Below, piece by piece: positions 1 through 11,460 of a DNA stretch of 64,000 bases. This DNA is from Aphanomyces cochlioides (taxonomy: Eukaryota > Oomycota > Saprolegniomycetes > Saprolegniales > Verrucalvaceae). The translations under genes were made by a program, and so were the position numbers. The stretch lies in the NCBI GenBank assembly GCA_019828595.1, contig JAHQRK010000023.1, positions 310,001 through 374,000 on the forward strand. Reading direction: 5' to 3'. The notes under the pieces are model-generated. The model was given only the letters and a program-made list of their open reading frames with translations, searched no databases and was not told the origin of the DNA. Position 1 is the stretch's first letter, and the number at the start of each line of letters is the position of its first letter.

Positions 1-958
1 CCATTAGAGGTAAGTTGTTGAAGCATTTAAGGGGTCGACTGATTGAGAAATATCCCCCAGGCATTCTTCTACAACGAAGGATTTGTTCGTATTTGCTCGC
101 ATCGATACAGCACAGACTCTTCGGACATGGGCGATCTTTTCATGCATTTGACAAACAGCAGTCTCCAAAAACATAGCAACATGGAGGACGAAAAGTAGGC
201 ATTTCACATCGTGTTTCGATCGTCAATCGTGTCGCGTAGGGAAAACCCAGTGAATAATGCTTCTTCTACTGAAGCTGGAGGAACGAAAGCAAGGTAGATG
301 GCATTCTTGGGGATATTGAATGATTTTCTTGATAGTTTGGCGTATTTATGGTCGAGATTACATGCTCAAAATGCCCCCGTGGAGGAAATCAAAGCTGCCA
401 TCCTGGATGTGATCGTGAAATCGTTGGTGGCTGGCGAGGATTCGATCCCGTACCAAGTCAATTCATTTGATTTGTACGGCTACGACATCTTGCTTGACGT
501 GAATTATCGTCCATGGCTCATTGAGATCAATTCGTCGCCGTCGCTCGCTCGAGAAAATCATCTTGACCATGTCGTGAAGGACGCGCTCTTGTACGATACG
601 ATTCAGTTGGTCAAACCCATGCATTTTGACCGAGCGGCGCTTGTTTCCGTATTAAAACGACGCGCTGATGAAAATACCCAGGATAAAAAACGGCCCAGTA
701 TGTTGCATCCGCTGGAAGCAGAGGAGCGAGCTAAGAAGCAACTCAACGAAGATCTGACGGACATTCTTCGTGGCGAATTACCTCGGCAATATGGCGAGTT
801 GCCCGAATCCATGGGGAATTTCCAGCGTATAGCACCAGGGCCAATACATTCGCAGGTTTGTGGTCCACTTTGCTTACAGCAGATGTATTGACGACTGGAA
901 TTAGGTCATGAAGCTAAAACGAAGCTGCTTTCGAGAGAAAAATGACAAGCGTAGCTGA
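1..958 (+). CDS. Tubulin tyrosine ligase-like protein (TTLL), 5' truncated
   Basis: C-terminal part of a TTLL enzyme, an ATP-dependent ligase that adds glutamate or glycine chains to tubulin, usually in cilia. The gene enters from the left edge. Introns are inferred at about 10-60, 198-239 and 295-336. The exon after the first intron carries the family motif DLFMHLTNSSLQK; a later exon carries the ATP-grasp core YDILLDVNYRPWLIEINSSPSL, where the E and N of EINSSPSL are the usual metal/ATP ligands. The frame runs to a stop at 889-891; a further GT-AG intron at about 853-903 would instead give a short basic tail ending at 958, and I chose that ending. The tail is hydrophilic. Substrate (glutamate or glycine) cannot be told from this fragment. 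Family confidence is high; the exact 3' end is less certain. Confidence 0.85.
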
Positions 959-1029
959 CATTTTGACTTGAAATCCGACATGGATCGATTTTTCAGCTCC
1001 TGTAGCTTTTTCTTCATTTTGCCATGCCT

Positions 1030-1710
1030 TCACTCGTCGTAAGCATCTTCGTCGCTGAAATACGCATCTTTCTTCAATTGGCGACGTGCAGAACTGTCTG
1101 TAGTTACTTGGCCGCTCTTGGGGTTGCTTGGATAAGCTAGCGCTGCCACACCAACGTCTCCTAATTCACTAAAACAAATCAAATTATAACGTTGGCATAG
1201 CGAGATGCCAAACCTGTCGTCACCTTGAAAAAAGTCCTGAGCTTCGCCCACTTCAAACTTTGTCTTCTTTTTCATGCGTTTGGATTTCGGGATAGGTTTT
1301 TCACGCGCGCCGAGCACGTTACGGGGACAATCATACGAATAATGTCCTTCCGAGCGGCATTCAAAGCAGAAGCGTTTCGTCGAGTACTTTCTCTTTTTGA
1401 TGAATTCTTGCGAGCGTCCATTGTCCTTGCAGATCGAGCAACTCAATCGCATCGATTCCACGACAAAATCGTTCATAGCTTGGCATGCACGCTCACAATC
1501 TTCAACGTGAGAAAATTGCACGAACGCGACTCCACGACTGGCACGCGTTTCCATATCTCGGAGCACTGTCACGCGCGCAATTCGGCCAAATCCAGAAAAC
1601 AATTGAGCCACGTCGTTGTTGGTATATGCATACGGCAGCATCGACACGTACAACGTCGCTTTGGAGGGATTTAACGGCGTCGGTCGACTCGTGTCGGTCA
1701 CTTCGCTCAT
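1030..1710 (-). CDS. ZCRB1: Zinc finger CCHC and RRM protein ZCRB1 (U11/U12-31K), minor spliceosome
   Basis: Component of the U11/U12 di-snRNP that recognises U12-type introns in the nucleus. An RRM spans roughly residues 18-90, with RNP2 LYVSMLPY and RNP1 RGVAFVQF. It is followed by a zinc knuckle, CFECRSEGHYSYDC (C-x2-C-x4-H-x4-C), then a basic stretch KSKRMKKKTKFE and a short acidic tail. This order (RRM, CCHC, basic) is diagnostic of ZCRB1. The frame is open throughout, but a 45 nt GT-AG intron at about 1168-1212 (after FFQGDD, rejoining at SELGDVGVAALAYP) gives a better C-terminus. The start is the only ATG preceding the RRM. Presence of this gene implies that the organism keeps a minor spliceosome, although no U12-type intron was recognised in this window. 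Confidence 0.9.
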   Translation of the reverse strand: MSEVTDTSRPTPLNPSKATLYVSMLPYAYTNNDVAQLFSGFGRIARVTVLRDMETRASRGVAFVQFSHVEDCERACQAMNDFVVESMRLSCSICKDNGRSQEFIKKRKYSTKRFCFECRSEGHYSYDCPRNVLGAREKPIPKSKRMKKKTKFEVGEAQDFFQGDDRFGISLCQRYNLICFSELGDVGVAALAYPSNPKSGQVTTDSSARRQLKKDAYFSDEDAYDE

Positions 1711-1945
1711 TGTGGCGCGCGCACTTCGATCCTGGTCAAGTTATTCCAAGTTTTAAAAATAAAAAATGAAGAATCTGGATTTCCTATTTTCTTATTTATT
1801 TCCGAAATTCCGAAATAAGAATATAAAATTAAAGAGGTAAATATTGTTTGTTATTATATTCGGATTGCTATAAGCTATATAAATGTATCAAATTAGAAAG
1901 GTCTTTTTCAATTAGCGCATTCTCGAGGTGCTCACGGAGGGAAGC

Positions 1946-2429
1946 ATGGAAGACGCGCAGTTGCACGAGTTCCTCGACGCGGTCGGACAGCGCTTCACAC
2001 CATCGATTCCAGATGAAGTTGTGTCGTACTTTCTAGAAACTGCCGGTTTTTCCACGGACGATCCGCGCATGTACGGCAATTCGTTGAGATTGGAGCTGAC
2101 TGGACGTCTGTCTGTAGCATTCGTATGGTTGGACTCGTGGCGCAGAAATTCGTCCTCGACGTAGGCCACGACGCCAAGTTGTACCAGCAACATCGATTGA
2201 ACGCACATCACCATCCTCATCATGTACATTGCGTGCGAAATCCCCGTGTCGAATGATGTTTTTTTCGATGTAGAAAGCCACATTGACGATGGAAGATCTC
2301 TCCGCGAGCTTGAAAGAGTATGGCGTCAACTTGAGCAAACCGGAATATATCTGCGACGATCCAAGCATCCTCGACAACCTAGAAACAGAGGAGGACGAGT
2401 CGTCGACCCCAGTAGTTGCGAAGAAATGA
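1946..2429 (+). CDS. TAF10: TFIID/SAGA subunit TAF10
   Basis: Histone-fold subunit shared by TFIID and SAGA. Three exons are inferred. Exon 1 reads LHEFLDAVGQRFTPSIPDE, then YFLETAGFSTDDPR; exon 2 begins IIRMVGLVAQKFVLDVGHDA after an intron at about 2070-2117; exon 3 begins KATLTMEDLSASLKEYGVN after an intron at about 2221-2270. The three pieces align end to end with the TAF10 histone fold (IPDxVxxYxLxxAGF, DPRIIRLxxLAxQKF, LTMEDLxxxLxEYGIN). A histidine-rich loop lies between exons 2 and 3. An acidic tail ends at a TGA. The ATG at 1946 is the first in frame. No frameshifts. Another TFIID subunit, TAF13, lies at 48.5 kb. Confidence 0.92.
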
Positions 2430-2973
2430 ACACTTTCTCTTGTTACATGATTCTCCAATCTCATGAGCTTCAAGCGCGCGAATTCTCGTGACTGAACTTG
2501 ACAGTCTCATTCACGCCGAATTTGGACCAAGTGCCCTGGAAATCTCCGCGGTGTGACGGGCGGAAAGTTAACAAACACGACTCGCAGCACAGGTCGTAGG
2601 CTTTTCAATCTAGGCCTCCAGGGTCCATGATGGATCTTCCAGTGCCTTCCTGCTTCTGCGTCCTCGCGATATTCACTCGGTCACGAGTCCACGAAGGGAG
2701 CTCCAAGACCGAGGATCATACGAAGATGCTCCTCGTGGCCGGTCAAGCGGTCACGGAAGGAGACAACTGCAGCAAAGCACTTAACTGCAACACCTCCCAG
2801 CCTGCATGTAGCAATGACAGCTTTCGTTTAGCGAGGAGGCGCGAGGATTCGCATCGAGTTCCATGGAGGGAGTCTCAGAGCAAACAACCAATGGCTCCGC
2901 GCTAGTTGATGGAATTTAAGCGAATCATGGCATCTGTCATGAATATCTGTGATGGCACAGTGAAATTGTCAGC
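2430..2973. other. Gap between TAF10 and AP endonuclease
   Basis: About 540 bases without a recognisable gene. The sequence is GC-richer than most intergenic DNA here and carries only short open frames on either strand with no family resemblance. I looked for tRNA, snRNA, SRP and RNase P signatures and did not find a convincing one. It may hold a noncoding RNA or only long UTRs. Confidence 0.4.
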
Positions 2974-4407
2974 ATGGCGCCCAAGCGAGCTACTACTGCT
3001 GCTGCGACGAGAAAGTCCAAGCGCACCAAGACAGAACCGGCTAAAGAAGCAGAACCAGTGGAGGATAGCTCTCCAGTTATTGCAGCAGCCGAGGAAACCG
3101 CCCCGGCGGAGAAAAAGGCGGCATGGGGGTTCTTGAAGGCGCCGTCAGGAGCACAACTCAAGAAGCCGACCAAGAAAGCTGCTGCAGCCGAGGCCGTCGA
3201 GTTTCCACCACTGTCCGAAGCAGACCTTTCTCTATTTGACGCGACGGTCATTCCACCAAAGCGCGAGTCGCAAACGCGCATCGTGTCATGGTACTTTCCT
3301 CGCCATGGTGTCCTTCGTCGTCTAAACTGTGTGGAACAGGAACGTCAACGGGATACGCGCTGTCCTGAAGCATGGCAGCAATTACTTTCGAGCGTACATT
3401 GCACGGGAAGATCCCGACGTATTGTGCTTGAGCGAGACCAAGATAGACTCGGACGCGCTCGACTCGATCAAGCATGTCTTGCCGCAGTACAAGCACCAGT
3501 ATTGGAAATGCGCCGATCAAAAAGGTAGAATTCCCGTCATTCTCCATCATGCCAACGTCTTCATCTCCACGGTTCTTAGGGTATTCTGGCACGGTGATCT
3601 TCAGTAAAATCGAGCCGATGAGCGTTCGTACGTCGCTCGTGATCGACAAGGAAGAGGAAAATGAAGGCCGCTTCATAGCGCTCGAGTTTTCCGATTTCTG
3701 GCTTGTCCATACTTATGTCTACCAAAAGTTTCGCGCCAAAAATCTCATTCTCGCGTTTTGTAGGTCCCGAACGCTGGACAGAAGCTTGACCGGTACGAGT
3801 TATTCGATGCAACAAAGGGGCTCATTGTGGCGGTGGTAGCTTGTCGTATCGGACGGAATCATGGGATAAGACGCTCTTTCAAGAGCTTAAAGCGCTCGAC
3901 GCGACGAAACCTGTCATCTGGTGTGGCGACTTGAACGTCGCGTACCAAGAAATCGACATCCACGATCCCAAAGGAAACGTGCGGCTGTCATACGTTTGGA
4001 CTTCGATCTAACTCGCTGCTATCTAGAGAAACAAATCGGCGGGCTTCACGGACGCCGAGCGCGAAAGCTTTGGATCGCTCCTCGCGCATGGCTTTATCGA
4101 TTCGTTTCGAGCCAAGTACCCGACGGAGCAGTCGTACACGTACTTCTCGTATCGATTCGGCGCGCGCGCCAAGAACAAAGGTAGTGATTCGTCGCTTCTT
4201 GGATCGTTCATGACCGTATCATTGAATCGTAGGCTGGCGGTTGGATTACTTTGTCGTGTCGCCATCACTCATGCCCCGCGTGGTTTGTCTGGTTGGAGTG
4301 CTTAGTGCTAACTTGAGGTGTAGGAGGACTCAACAATCCGCAAGTCCATTGTCGGCAGCGATCATTTACCCATCGTCCTCGATTTGAATCCCCGCGACGC
4401 CGCGTAG
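2974..4407 (+). CDS. AP endonuclease (exonuclease III / APE1 type)
   Basis: Base-excision-repair nuclease that cuts 5' to abasic sites. The N-terminus (about 95 residues) is lysine- and alanine-rich with a nuclear-signal-like RKSKRTK, as in plant and protist APE1. The catalytic domain is spread over several short exons: NVNGIRAVLKHG, then LCLSETKID (metal-binding E), YSGTVIFSK, VIWCGDLNVAYQEIDI (the DLNV catalytic D/N), FTDAERESFGSLL, YTYFSYRFGARAKNKGWRLDYF and SIVGSDHLPIVLDL (catalytic D-H pair). The first intron is about 3289-3340. All expected motifs of the EEP superfamily are present in order, so the gene looks functional. The stop is TAG at 4405-4407. The ATG at 2974 is the first in frame and gives the basic leader. 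Confidence 0.93.
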
Positions 4408-4723
4408 CAAGATGGAAGTACAGAGCTCAGCGTCGTTGTATAAAAGTTGCTCTTTACAGTCGTTTTCCGTCTCCTCCACGCGCCGAAGATGACAACTCTT
4501 CACGCCAAGCTCTTCCCGTCAGCAGCGTCTGGGGATAAGAGTCCGTAGGATGCCACGGACGTCGCTGTGTCTTGGAATGCGATCTCTCTGGGAGGCCAAC
4601 GTATGTCGTTGAACCATTGAAGTTGGCGTCCATGATGCAACGCGCACTCTTCGTGGCGTTTCTTCTTGAGGAGAGCTGCTTGGATGTTTATTTATAACTT
4701 TGTCGTTGTCCTGGCTAGCAGCG

Positions 4724-5144
4724 ATGACAGGCCGTGCGACCAAGCCGCTGGAAGAACTCTTGACCGCGGAGTTCTTTGACTCGATCGTCGCGAGTGCACC
4801 GACTGGAGCTGACCAGCGCGACCGTGAATACTTGATCCAGACGCTCTTGCCATGCTTGGTGCCTGGTAGCCACACGATGCGCTCTCAGTTCTTATCGTCC
4901 CTGTAGCGTTGAAGAGCTTGCTGCGTGCGGAGGAAGACGTCCAGCAGCGCAAGAACAAAGGCGCGATGGCCCTCAGCATCAAACCGCTCGACTACTTGGC
5001 CAAGTACTTGTACAGACACAATCCCCGCCACGCGGAACCTGTAAGATCTCCCACTCTCTCGTCATGCGATGCTCATCAACTTGTTACTAGTCGGAGGAGA
5101 CGCTTATGCTCCAGCGCTTGGCGCACCATTTAACAGGAAGATAA
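4724..5144 (+). CDS. Small Dpy-30 motif protein
   Basis: Protein of about 110-120 residues in three exons. Exon 1 begins MTGRATKPLEELLTAEFF; exon 2 contains SIKPLDYLAKYLYRHNPRH, a Dpy-30 dimerisation motif; exon 3 ends LAHHLTGR. Introns are about 4867-4907 and 5042-5091. The motif docks onto amphipathic helices of AKAP-like partners, typically in radial spokes, other ciliary complexes, or the COMPASS complex. The exact partner cannot be told. A second Dpy-30 motif in this window sits at the end of AK7 (53.6 kb), which suggests a ciliary role by analogy. The stop is 33 bases from the stop of the convergent minus-strand gene. Confidence 0.75.
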
Positions 5145-5177
5145 GTCAATTTGGATTCTGCATGAGGATAGAACGAT

Positions 5178-5849
5178 CTACGAATCTGGAGACGCCACTG
5201 GAGAAGGAGATGGCGATCCAGCATCAGTTCCAGATGATAACGGAGATATGTATCCTTCGTCATCGTCGTCGTCGTCGTCGAAATCCAATAACGCAGTCGC
5301 AGCCGTCGATGTCGTCGTTTCATTGCCAGGAAGGGACGCTGCTGTACACTCGGACCCGTTTTCGCTGCTCGCCTTGGTGTCTTCTGCGCTTTCAGCAACT
5401 ACGCTAGCTTCTGCATGCGTCAGAGAGGGAGGATCGGAGGTTGTTGCTGAGGTATCGGCTGGGTCGGGTTTGATCGTTGTTTCTTTCTTCACCACTGGTC
5501 GAGTTAAAGTCACAGGCGGGAGTTGTCCCCATAGCTCGGTTGAATTGGTTGTATTGTGACGCAGACTACGCGTCATACGAGCTGCCGACCCATCGCTTGG
5601 CGCCGCTCGTTTTCGCGTGTTGATTTGAGCTTTCTTGATTGCAGTCGATGTCTTCACGTCCACGTGTTGGCTCTCCTGCAGAGCTTTTGTCGGCACGGGG
5701 ACCTCTGGCGTCCATGTAAGGATCTCCAGATGACCTCCAGGACCAATCAACTTGTGTTCTTGTCTCCATTTACGCACGCGAATGTGCTGCTTTTCATCTT
5801 TTACTGGCGTTGTTGTGGATGGTGTGGTCGTCGACGTGATTGTTGCCAT
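5178..5849 (-). CDS. Acidic Ser/Thr-rich protein with BCL7-like N-terminus
   Basis: Single-exon protein of 223 residues. After a Thr-rich leader, residues about 22-52 read HIRVRKWRQEHKLIGPGG, then HLEILTWTPEVPV. This has the spacing of the BCL7 N-terminal module (VRKW, a Gly, LxIxxWxPV), which in animals belongs to SWI/SNF chromatin remodellers. The rest is low complexity: Ser/Thr/Pro/Ala-rich, then seven consecutive aspartates near residue 190 and a Ser-Pro tail. The aspartate run comes from a GTC trinucleotide repeat. Recognition rests on one short motif, so it could be coincidental. Divergently arranged with the methyltransferase at 5978, sharing a 128 bp promoter region. Confidence 0.55.
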   Translation of the reverse strand: MATITSTTTPSTTTPVKDEKQHIRVRKWRQEHKLIGPGGHLEILTWTPEVPVPTKALQESQHVDVKTSTAIKKAQINTRKRAAPSDGSAARMTRSLRHNTTNSTELWGQLPPVTLTRPVVKKETTIKPDPADTSATTSDPPSLTHAEASVVAESAEDTKASSENGSECTAASLPGNETTTSTAATALLDFDDDDDDDEGYISPLSSGTDAGSPSPSPVASPDS

Positions 5850-5895
5850 ATTTTACTGTACGTAAAGTTTAGATTTGGTATACTTATTTACGTTC

Positions 5896-5917
5896 ACTTG
5901 ACATCTATACGTCAAGT
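5896..5917. promoter_or_regulatory. Inverted repeat in divergent promoter
   Basis: ACTTGAC and GTCAAGT arms (7 bp, 8 bp spacer) lie in the 128 bp between the divergent starts at 5849 and 5978. The same stretch repeats TACGTNAAGTTT-like words. It could be a regulatory palindrome; no protein can be assigned. Confidence 0.3.
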
Positions 5918-5977
5918 TTACGTATAGTGTACTTGAAAAGTTGATAAATGAACACGTTTAAATAAGACAGAAAGGAC

Positions 5978-6520
5978 ATGATTGCACCAAGAAAGACGCT
6001 CCACTCGACGCCGCTTCCGGTGATCCAACATGCGCTCGAGCTCGCTCAAGTGGATGAAAACGACGTTCTTTGTGATGTGGGATGCGGAGATGGGCGTGTT
6101 TTACTCTACGCTGCGAGCCAGCTCCAAGTAAAGAAATGCATCGGCATTGAAATTGACGAGGCTCGCGTCCAGCATATTCAGGACAAGACCGCAAGTATGG
6201 GCTTACCAAACGGGCAAATTCAAGTACACTGCGGCAATGCACTTGAAATTGATATTGATCCTGAAGTCACGGTGATTTTCCTCTTCCTCATTGAGCGAGG
6301 ACTGCGGCAAATCTTCCAGAAGCTTAATGCTCAACGTCGCCAAGATAAGGAATTGCGAATTGTCACGTATTTGTACAAGACAAGCACGATGGATCCATAC
6401 TTGGTTTCTACTCAAATGTGCAAAGTGGATGTGACAACCGAGAACCCAAAGAGTGAAGCTGCATTTCCCATTTATTTGTACAAGTTGCCACCAAATCCGT
6501 CTGAAGAGATACACGGTTGA
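5978..6520 (+). CDS. Class I SAM-dependent methyltransferase (FAM173/ATPSCKMT-like)
   Basis: Single exon, 180 residues. Motif I is VLCDVGCGDGRVLLYAAS at about residues 30-47, followed by the acidic end of strand 2 in CIGIEIDEARVQ. The compact size, the opening PLPVIQHALELAQVDENDVLCDVG and the end of strand 4 in VIFLFLIERGLRQI resemble the FAM173 lysine methyltransferases that modify mitochondrial ATP synthase c-subunit and ANT. No transmembrane anchor or clear targeting peptide is visible, so the substrate is uncertain. Complete and undisturbed. Confidence 0.75.
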   Translation: MIAPRKTLHSTPLPVIQHALELAQVDENDVLCDVGCGDGRVLLYAASQLQVKKCIGIEIDEARVQHIQDKTASMGLPNGQIQVHCGNALEIDIDPEVTVIFLFLIERGLRQIFQKLNAQRRQDKELRIVTYLYKTSTMDPYLVSTQMCKVDVTTENPKSEAAFPIYLYKLPPNPSEEIHG

Positions 6521-6593
6521 AGCGTTCCGAGCGTCAGATGCACAAGAAAGTGAAGAAGCTGCAAGGACTGAGATCGTTGAAGTGGTGTGGAGT

Positions 6594-9500
6594 CTAGACT
6601 AACTTAGGCAGTGTATCGGACGCACGCGTCTTGACTGGATCGTCGATGCTTTGCTTGGCAGCGATTTTTTTCTTGATCAATTTCAAAGTTGCTGGTTCTT
6701 TTCCCTTGGATTTCGATTTATTTTTTGTGGTGGGGATGTCAATAGTTATCTCTTGGGAAGCATTCGACTCGTCACGGGATGTCGAATCGATTGGGGACGG
6801 TGAAGATTTCAGAAGCGGCCTGGTTCAAATGTTAACAAACAGCAGATATAGTCCAGACCGATTCAAAGTGTTCAAGTCCAAAGTGGGCACTTGATTGCGG
6901 CTGTCATGAGTTTGATTACTGGAAGTCTCCTGCGTGTACAAATCAAGTCCTATCTGTGCGCGTAGGAACGCGACAGACATATTGGCGAGATCCTCTTTTG
7001 CCATCGGCTCGTCCATATTGGACCGACTCGTCCTCGGCTGCTGCACGTAATGATCCGACGGAATTTCTGGCTGCGTCGCTGAGCTTCTTGAAGTGATCAC
7101 ATCTTCATTTGGCGGCGGCCGTTGAAATTTCCGTAACTCCTTTTGGAGGAATGCTTTTTTGGCCATCAAATCTGCGCATTTTTCCTTTTCAAGCGTCAAA
7201 TCTCGTGTCAAGGCATGAAGAGCTGTTTGATATTGCTTTTCGTGGCTCAACAAGCGAGCACTCAAATCGGAAATGGTCGCATTGGAAGATTTTTGCAATG
7301 AATCCAAGCGTTGCGTCAACGTCACGATATTGTCGGTCGCATTGCCAACTTCTTGCTTGGTTCTTTCAAGACTCGTCTTCAAAAATTTATTTTCACTGCA
7401 GCAACAAATTCAAGTTGCGACTAGTACGAATTGCAAAGACGGCGTACCTACTTAGCTGCTGATTTAAAATCGCATATCGACCGACGCTATTATTGTCCAG
7501 ATCGTCTTTTTGACGGAGATGGTTCGACTCCAAATCTCGTTTTTCTTTCTGAAGTTTGGTAATCTCGTCGCGCAATTTTTCTTCCAAATCATGCGACTCT
7601 TTGACTTTGGCATCCTGATCCACGACAAAATTGATGGTCGTTTAACAAAATGTTGGACTTACCAAGGCGAGTTTCATTTCGTTGAGACGCTGATTCATGC
7701 TCTCCTTGATATTCGTCAATGGCGCTAATTTTCGCTCGAGTTCCGCGACTTTTAATTGGCGCTGCTCGTTTTCTTTCGTGAGTCGCTCAATTTCCAACTT
7801 TTTGCTCTCCAGCACCTGAAATTATGTCAGTCAAGCCATTTTACTTGGTAGCAACGCATACATCCTTTTGCTTTTGGAATTTCGTTTCTAGATTGTCCGA
7901 ATTTTCTTTTCGAGCAGCCGCCTCGCGTTTCAACATATTGGCGCAATCTTTCCACTCCATTTCCTTGCGCTTCATCTCCTCTTCCAAATACCTACGCAGC
8001 GAAAAATATGAAACGTTCCGTCTTGGCGTTTAAAGTACCGGCATTGACTCCGTAATAATTCATCATCCTTGGCGTGGCGGAATTGCTCTGCTTTGAGCAC
8101 TTCTTCAGCATGTGTTAACTCAGCCACCAAGTCGTTGATCGTTGCGTTTGCGGCACTTTGAATTGTGCTGATCTTTGCCTGCATTTCTTCATTCATCGCT
8201 GTCGTTTCCGAGCACTCCATGCGAAGGGTGTCCATGTCTTTCTTAAGTGTGTCTTCCATTGTGGCATGTGCTTTTTCTTGACATCGGTACTCTCGACGTA
8301 ACTGCATATTCGGTTGAAGGCAAATAGTTTTCCTGGGTCACTTACAACTTCCAATTGTCGAAGACTATCGTTGAGGTCGTCTGTCGTTCGACCCAGCTCT
8401 GATTGCAACGTTTGTCTTGATCTTGTCAACCTAGTTTCCCAGTGAGCATTGATTTTATCATCAAAGTCGTGGGATACCGTTCAAGTTCAGCGTTGTTTTG
8501 AGCAAAATCCGCTTGAATTGAGAGCATTTCTTCCTCTCGCTGCTCCAGACTTTGCTGTATGGCTTTCTTCTCCAGTCGAATGGCTTGGATGTCAGCATTG
8601 AGTTGTTCGTTTTGTCTATTCATGGATTAGCCATCAATTATGTGGATTTTTTTTACGTTTGAAGACTCGTCACAGCCATTTCAAGTCTGCCTTTTTCAGC
8701 TGTGAGGGCGATGCATTGATTCGAATACGATGTCAATTCGGATTTCAATGCGCTTTCCACGCTCGATCTATCCAACATGTGAGTTTACCCGATTGCAAGC
8801 TGCAGAAAATTGTACCCAGATGTTGCCAAGGATTCAGCTTTGTCTTTCCATTCAGCGCAGGCTTCTTGGAGTTCATTCAGTTGCTGTCGTGTGCGCTCCA
8901 AAGCATCACTCAACTCGTTGACTCGGCCTGCGCTATTTTCCTTGTCGCCCTCTGCTTGTGCAAGTAATTGATTTTGTGAACTTAATTTGGCTTCCAAAGT
9001 TGAAATTGTATGCATGAGCAATTTGGCGTCGTCGTTCCACTTGGCGAAATCTCGATCGTGCAGTGCTTCCATGTCTTTTAACTTCGTGCGCAATTGACCC
9101 AATTCAGAGTTAGACGATAGCGTCAATTGGGCGTGGGCGTCTTGTAACTCGTCGTACTGCAAACGGAGCGAACTCAGTAAATGTTGTGTGCCTTCGATTT
9201 CCGCTTTGACGGCATTTTTTTCTTGATATATTGCATCCAGCGATCGATTCAAGCTCTCAGCTTCTTGCAATAAATCACGCTTTTCTTCTTCCAATTGCGA
9301 AATGCGAGCTTTTTGCCCGTCGAATGCTTTTTGCAATTGAATCAATTGGAGAATTTTCGATTGAAGCGTCGTTTCCATCTCATCCAATTTCTTTCTTCCA
9401 CGTGTTTCGACCTCTTGAATTTCTTGCTGATGTTTGGCAGCAATCGAAGTAATTTCCGTCGCCAGCGCTTCACAGTCGCGTTTGACACTTTCAAAATCTC

Positions 9501-11460
9501 CACAGTTTTTTTCAAGCACTGTTCGAAGTTGATTGGTTTCTTGCGTCCAATTTTGCTTGGCCTCCTAATCGCACAATTAGATTTCCAACTGATTTCTACC
9601 AAAGTTTTTATCTTACCGCGTGCTCTTCCTGCAATTGTTGCATCGATTCCAACAGAGCATTTCGTTCCAGAGCTGCAACCACAATGGATTCAAATTTTTC
9701 AACCAGTGGACCCATTTCATTCTATCCCAGTGGCTTATGAAGTATGTATCATTTTATCTCACCGTTTGATTTTGAATACCAGCCATTTGGCTCATCTTGG
9801 CAAAGTCATTTTGGTACAATTTGAACTTATCTTGGCAGTCTTGGCGCATTTTATTTGCATCGTCGAAATCCCGCTCGAGCGATGAGCATTTCAACTTGAC
9901 GGCCTCAAGATCTCGCATGTTGGCTTCAGCAACCTCTCGTAATTGAGTCGTTTCGCCAACTTTGACCCGAAGCGCGTGCTTTGCATCGTCCATTGCCTCT
10001 TGGTGATCTTTGGTCATTTTCTTTAACGCCTTTTCGAGTTGTTTGACTGCGCTTGTCGTATCTTTCAATTGGGATTGCAATGCATCTCGTTCAGCCGTCA
10101 CTGTCGATATGGCATGCGAGTGATTATTATGGATTTGTTGCAATTCGTCCGTGTATCGTTGTAGTTCTGTCCGCATGGCTGCATTCAGCTCTTCTTTTTG
10201 TGAACGCTCCATCTAGAAACGCCATAAACTCATTCTGAATCGATTCTATAAAGAAATACTGTACCTGCAAGGCAGCTTCTGCAGCTCGAAGCTTTGCATC
10301 AATATTATCTCGCTGGGTTTTCATCTCGACGACTTGTTGCTCGACGTTTTTCAACGTATTTTGCCACGAAATATCGTTTTGATTCAGTGAATTGGCAAGG
10401 CGAGAAGCATTGTTGTTCACTGGAAAAGGAGTGGTACATCATGATGCATACTTTGATCGTACCGTCAACAAGTGCTGCTCGAGACTGTTCAAGATCTTTA
10501 AAGGCCCCAGCTAAAATCTTACCCAGCTCTTGTTTTTCTGCTTCTATTTCATTCACGCGGAGGTTCGTCGACGAAATCAATTCTTCTTGCTGCTTTTTCA
10601 ACATCTCCTGGTCTGTTTCAGCAGACGCCAGGTTTTCTTGGCAAATCTACGAGGAAATCTATCAACTCTGGAGCTGATTGAAGGCGTACAGCGTATTGAT
10701 CTTGGAGCGATTCAAATTGATGCTTCAATTCGCGATGCTTTTCATTCGCTTGGAGACTTTCCAGCGCTAATTTGTCAATCTCAGCATGCAATGATGCTTG
10801 AGCGGCTTCAAATTCTTTCTGACGTGTCTGCAGTCATGAGTTTAGATGGATTTGCACCGACAACGATGTACCTCGAGCGTATGTTCAAACTTCCTTTGGG
10901 CTTGCATTCGTTCGTCTTCGACAGCTTGGACAAGTTCTTGAAGCTGTCGTGCATGCTCTTCTTGCTGTGCCTCCGCTGCTGCTTTTGCATTTTGTAGCTC
11001 GCATCTACCAATATTTCAAGCTTTATTACTCGAAATATTGGCGTCTTTACGTGAGATCGTTATTGATTTGATGCAGCGTTTCAATTTCTCGAAGGTTTTT
11101 CTGCATGGTCTCGGCCGTGCCAGCAGATTCCTGCTTCATGGCTTCAAGCAACGCGCTTAGCTGGTCCATTCTCGACTCTTTCTTTTCAAGTGGATGGAGC
11201 ACATCGTCTCGGTGGGTCGTCCCTTCGCCCATTTTCGGAAACAAGTTGGAGTTCAATTGAAAATTTAGCAAATGTCCGTGCTGCTGAAGCTGTGCGAGCT
11301 GTTGTTGCTGGATTTTCAACTGCATGAGCACTTCCTCCGGTATATTTGGAGTCAAGGGAGGCGTGTCGTTGCCTTTGGTCGACTTCGAATGCGAGCTCCT
11401 CCGTCCAGATGATCGGCTTGACCTTTGCCCATACGCTTTCGATCCTCCCGACGCCTTCAT
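6594..11460 (-). CDS. Long coiled-coil protein, many introns
   Basis: A multi-exon gene read right to left. The N-terminus is basic and Ser-rich (MKASGGSKAYGQRSSRSSGRRS), then a Gln-rich segment (QLKIQQQQLAQLQQHG). Nearly all that follows is heptad-rich coiled coil in every exon, for example between 8785-9519 and 9754-10212, separated by about a dozen introns of 40-60 nt. The C-terminus is Ser/Lys-rich, with KNKSKSKGKEP and a stop at 6594-6596; the last inferred intron is about 6821-6860. No motor, kinase or other catalytic domain is seen, so it is probably a structural or tethering protein (golgin, centrosomal or basal-body type). An ATG frame at 11682 (MKETPSGQYEDSTESW) could be an upstream first exon, but no clean junction joins it. 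Confidence 0.75.

Noticed and set aside
2430..2973. Structured RNA gene (RNase P, U3 or SRP RNA)
   Set aside because: Individual words resemble conserved boxes, but they do not occur in the required order or spacing.
5248..5559. Plus-strand frame with a serine run opposite the BCL7-like gene
   Set aside because: It is the antisense reading of the aspartate-coding trinucleotide repeat and has no other support.
8659..9885. Plus-strand Phe-rich frames opposite the coiled-coil gene
   Set aside because: Antisense of Lys/Glu-rich heptads produces Phe/Leu/Ser-rich frames; they are broken by the introns of the real gene.
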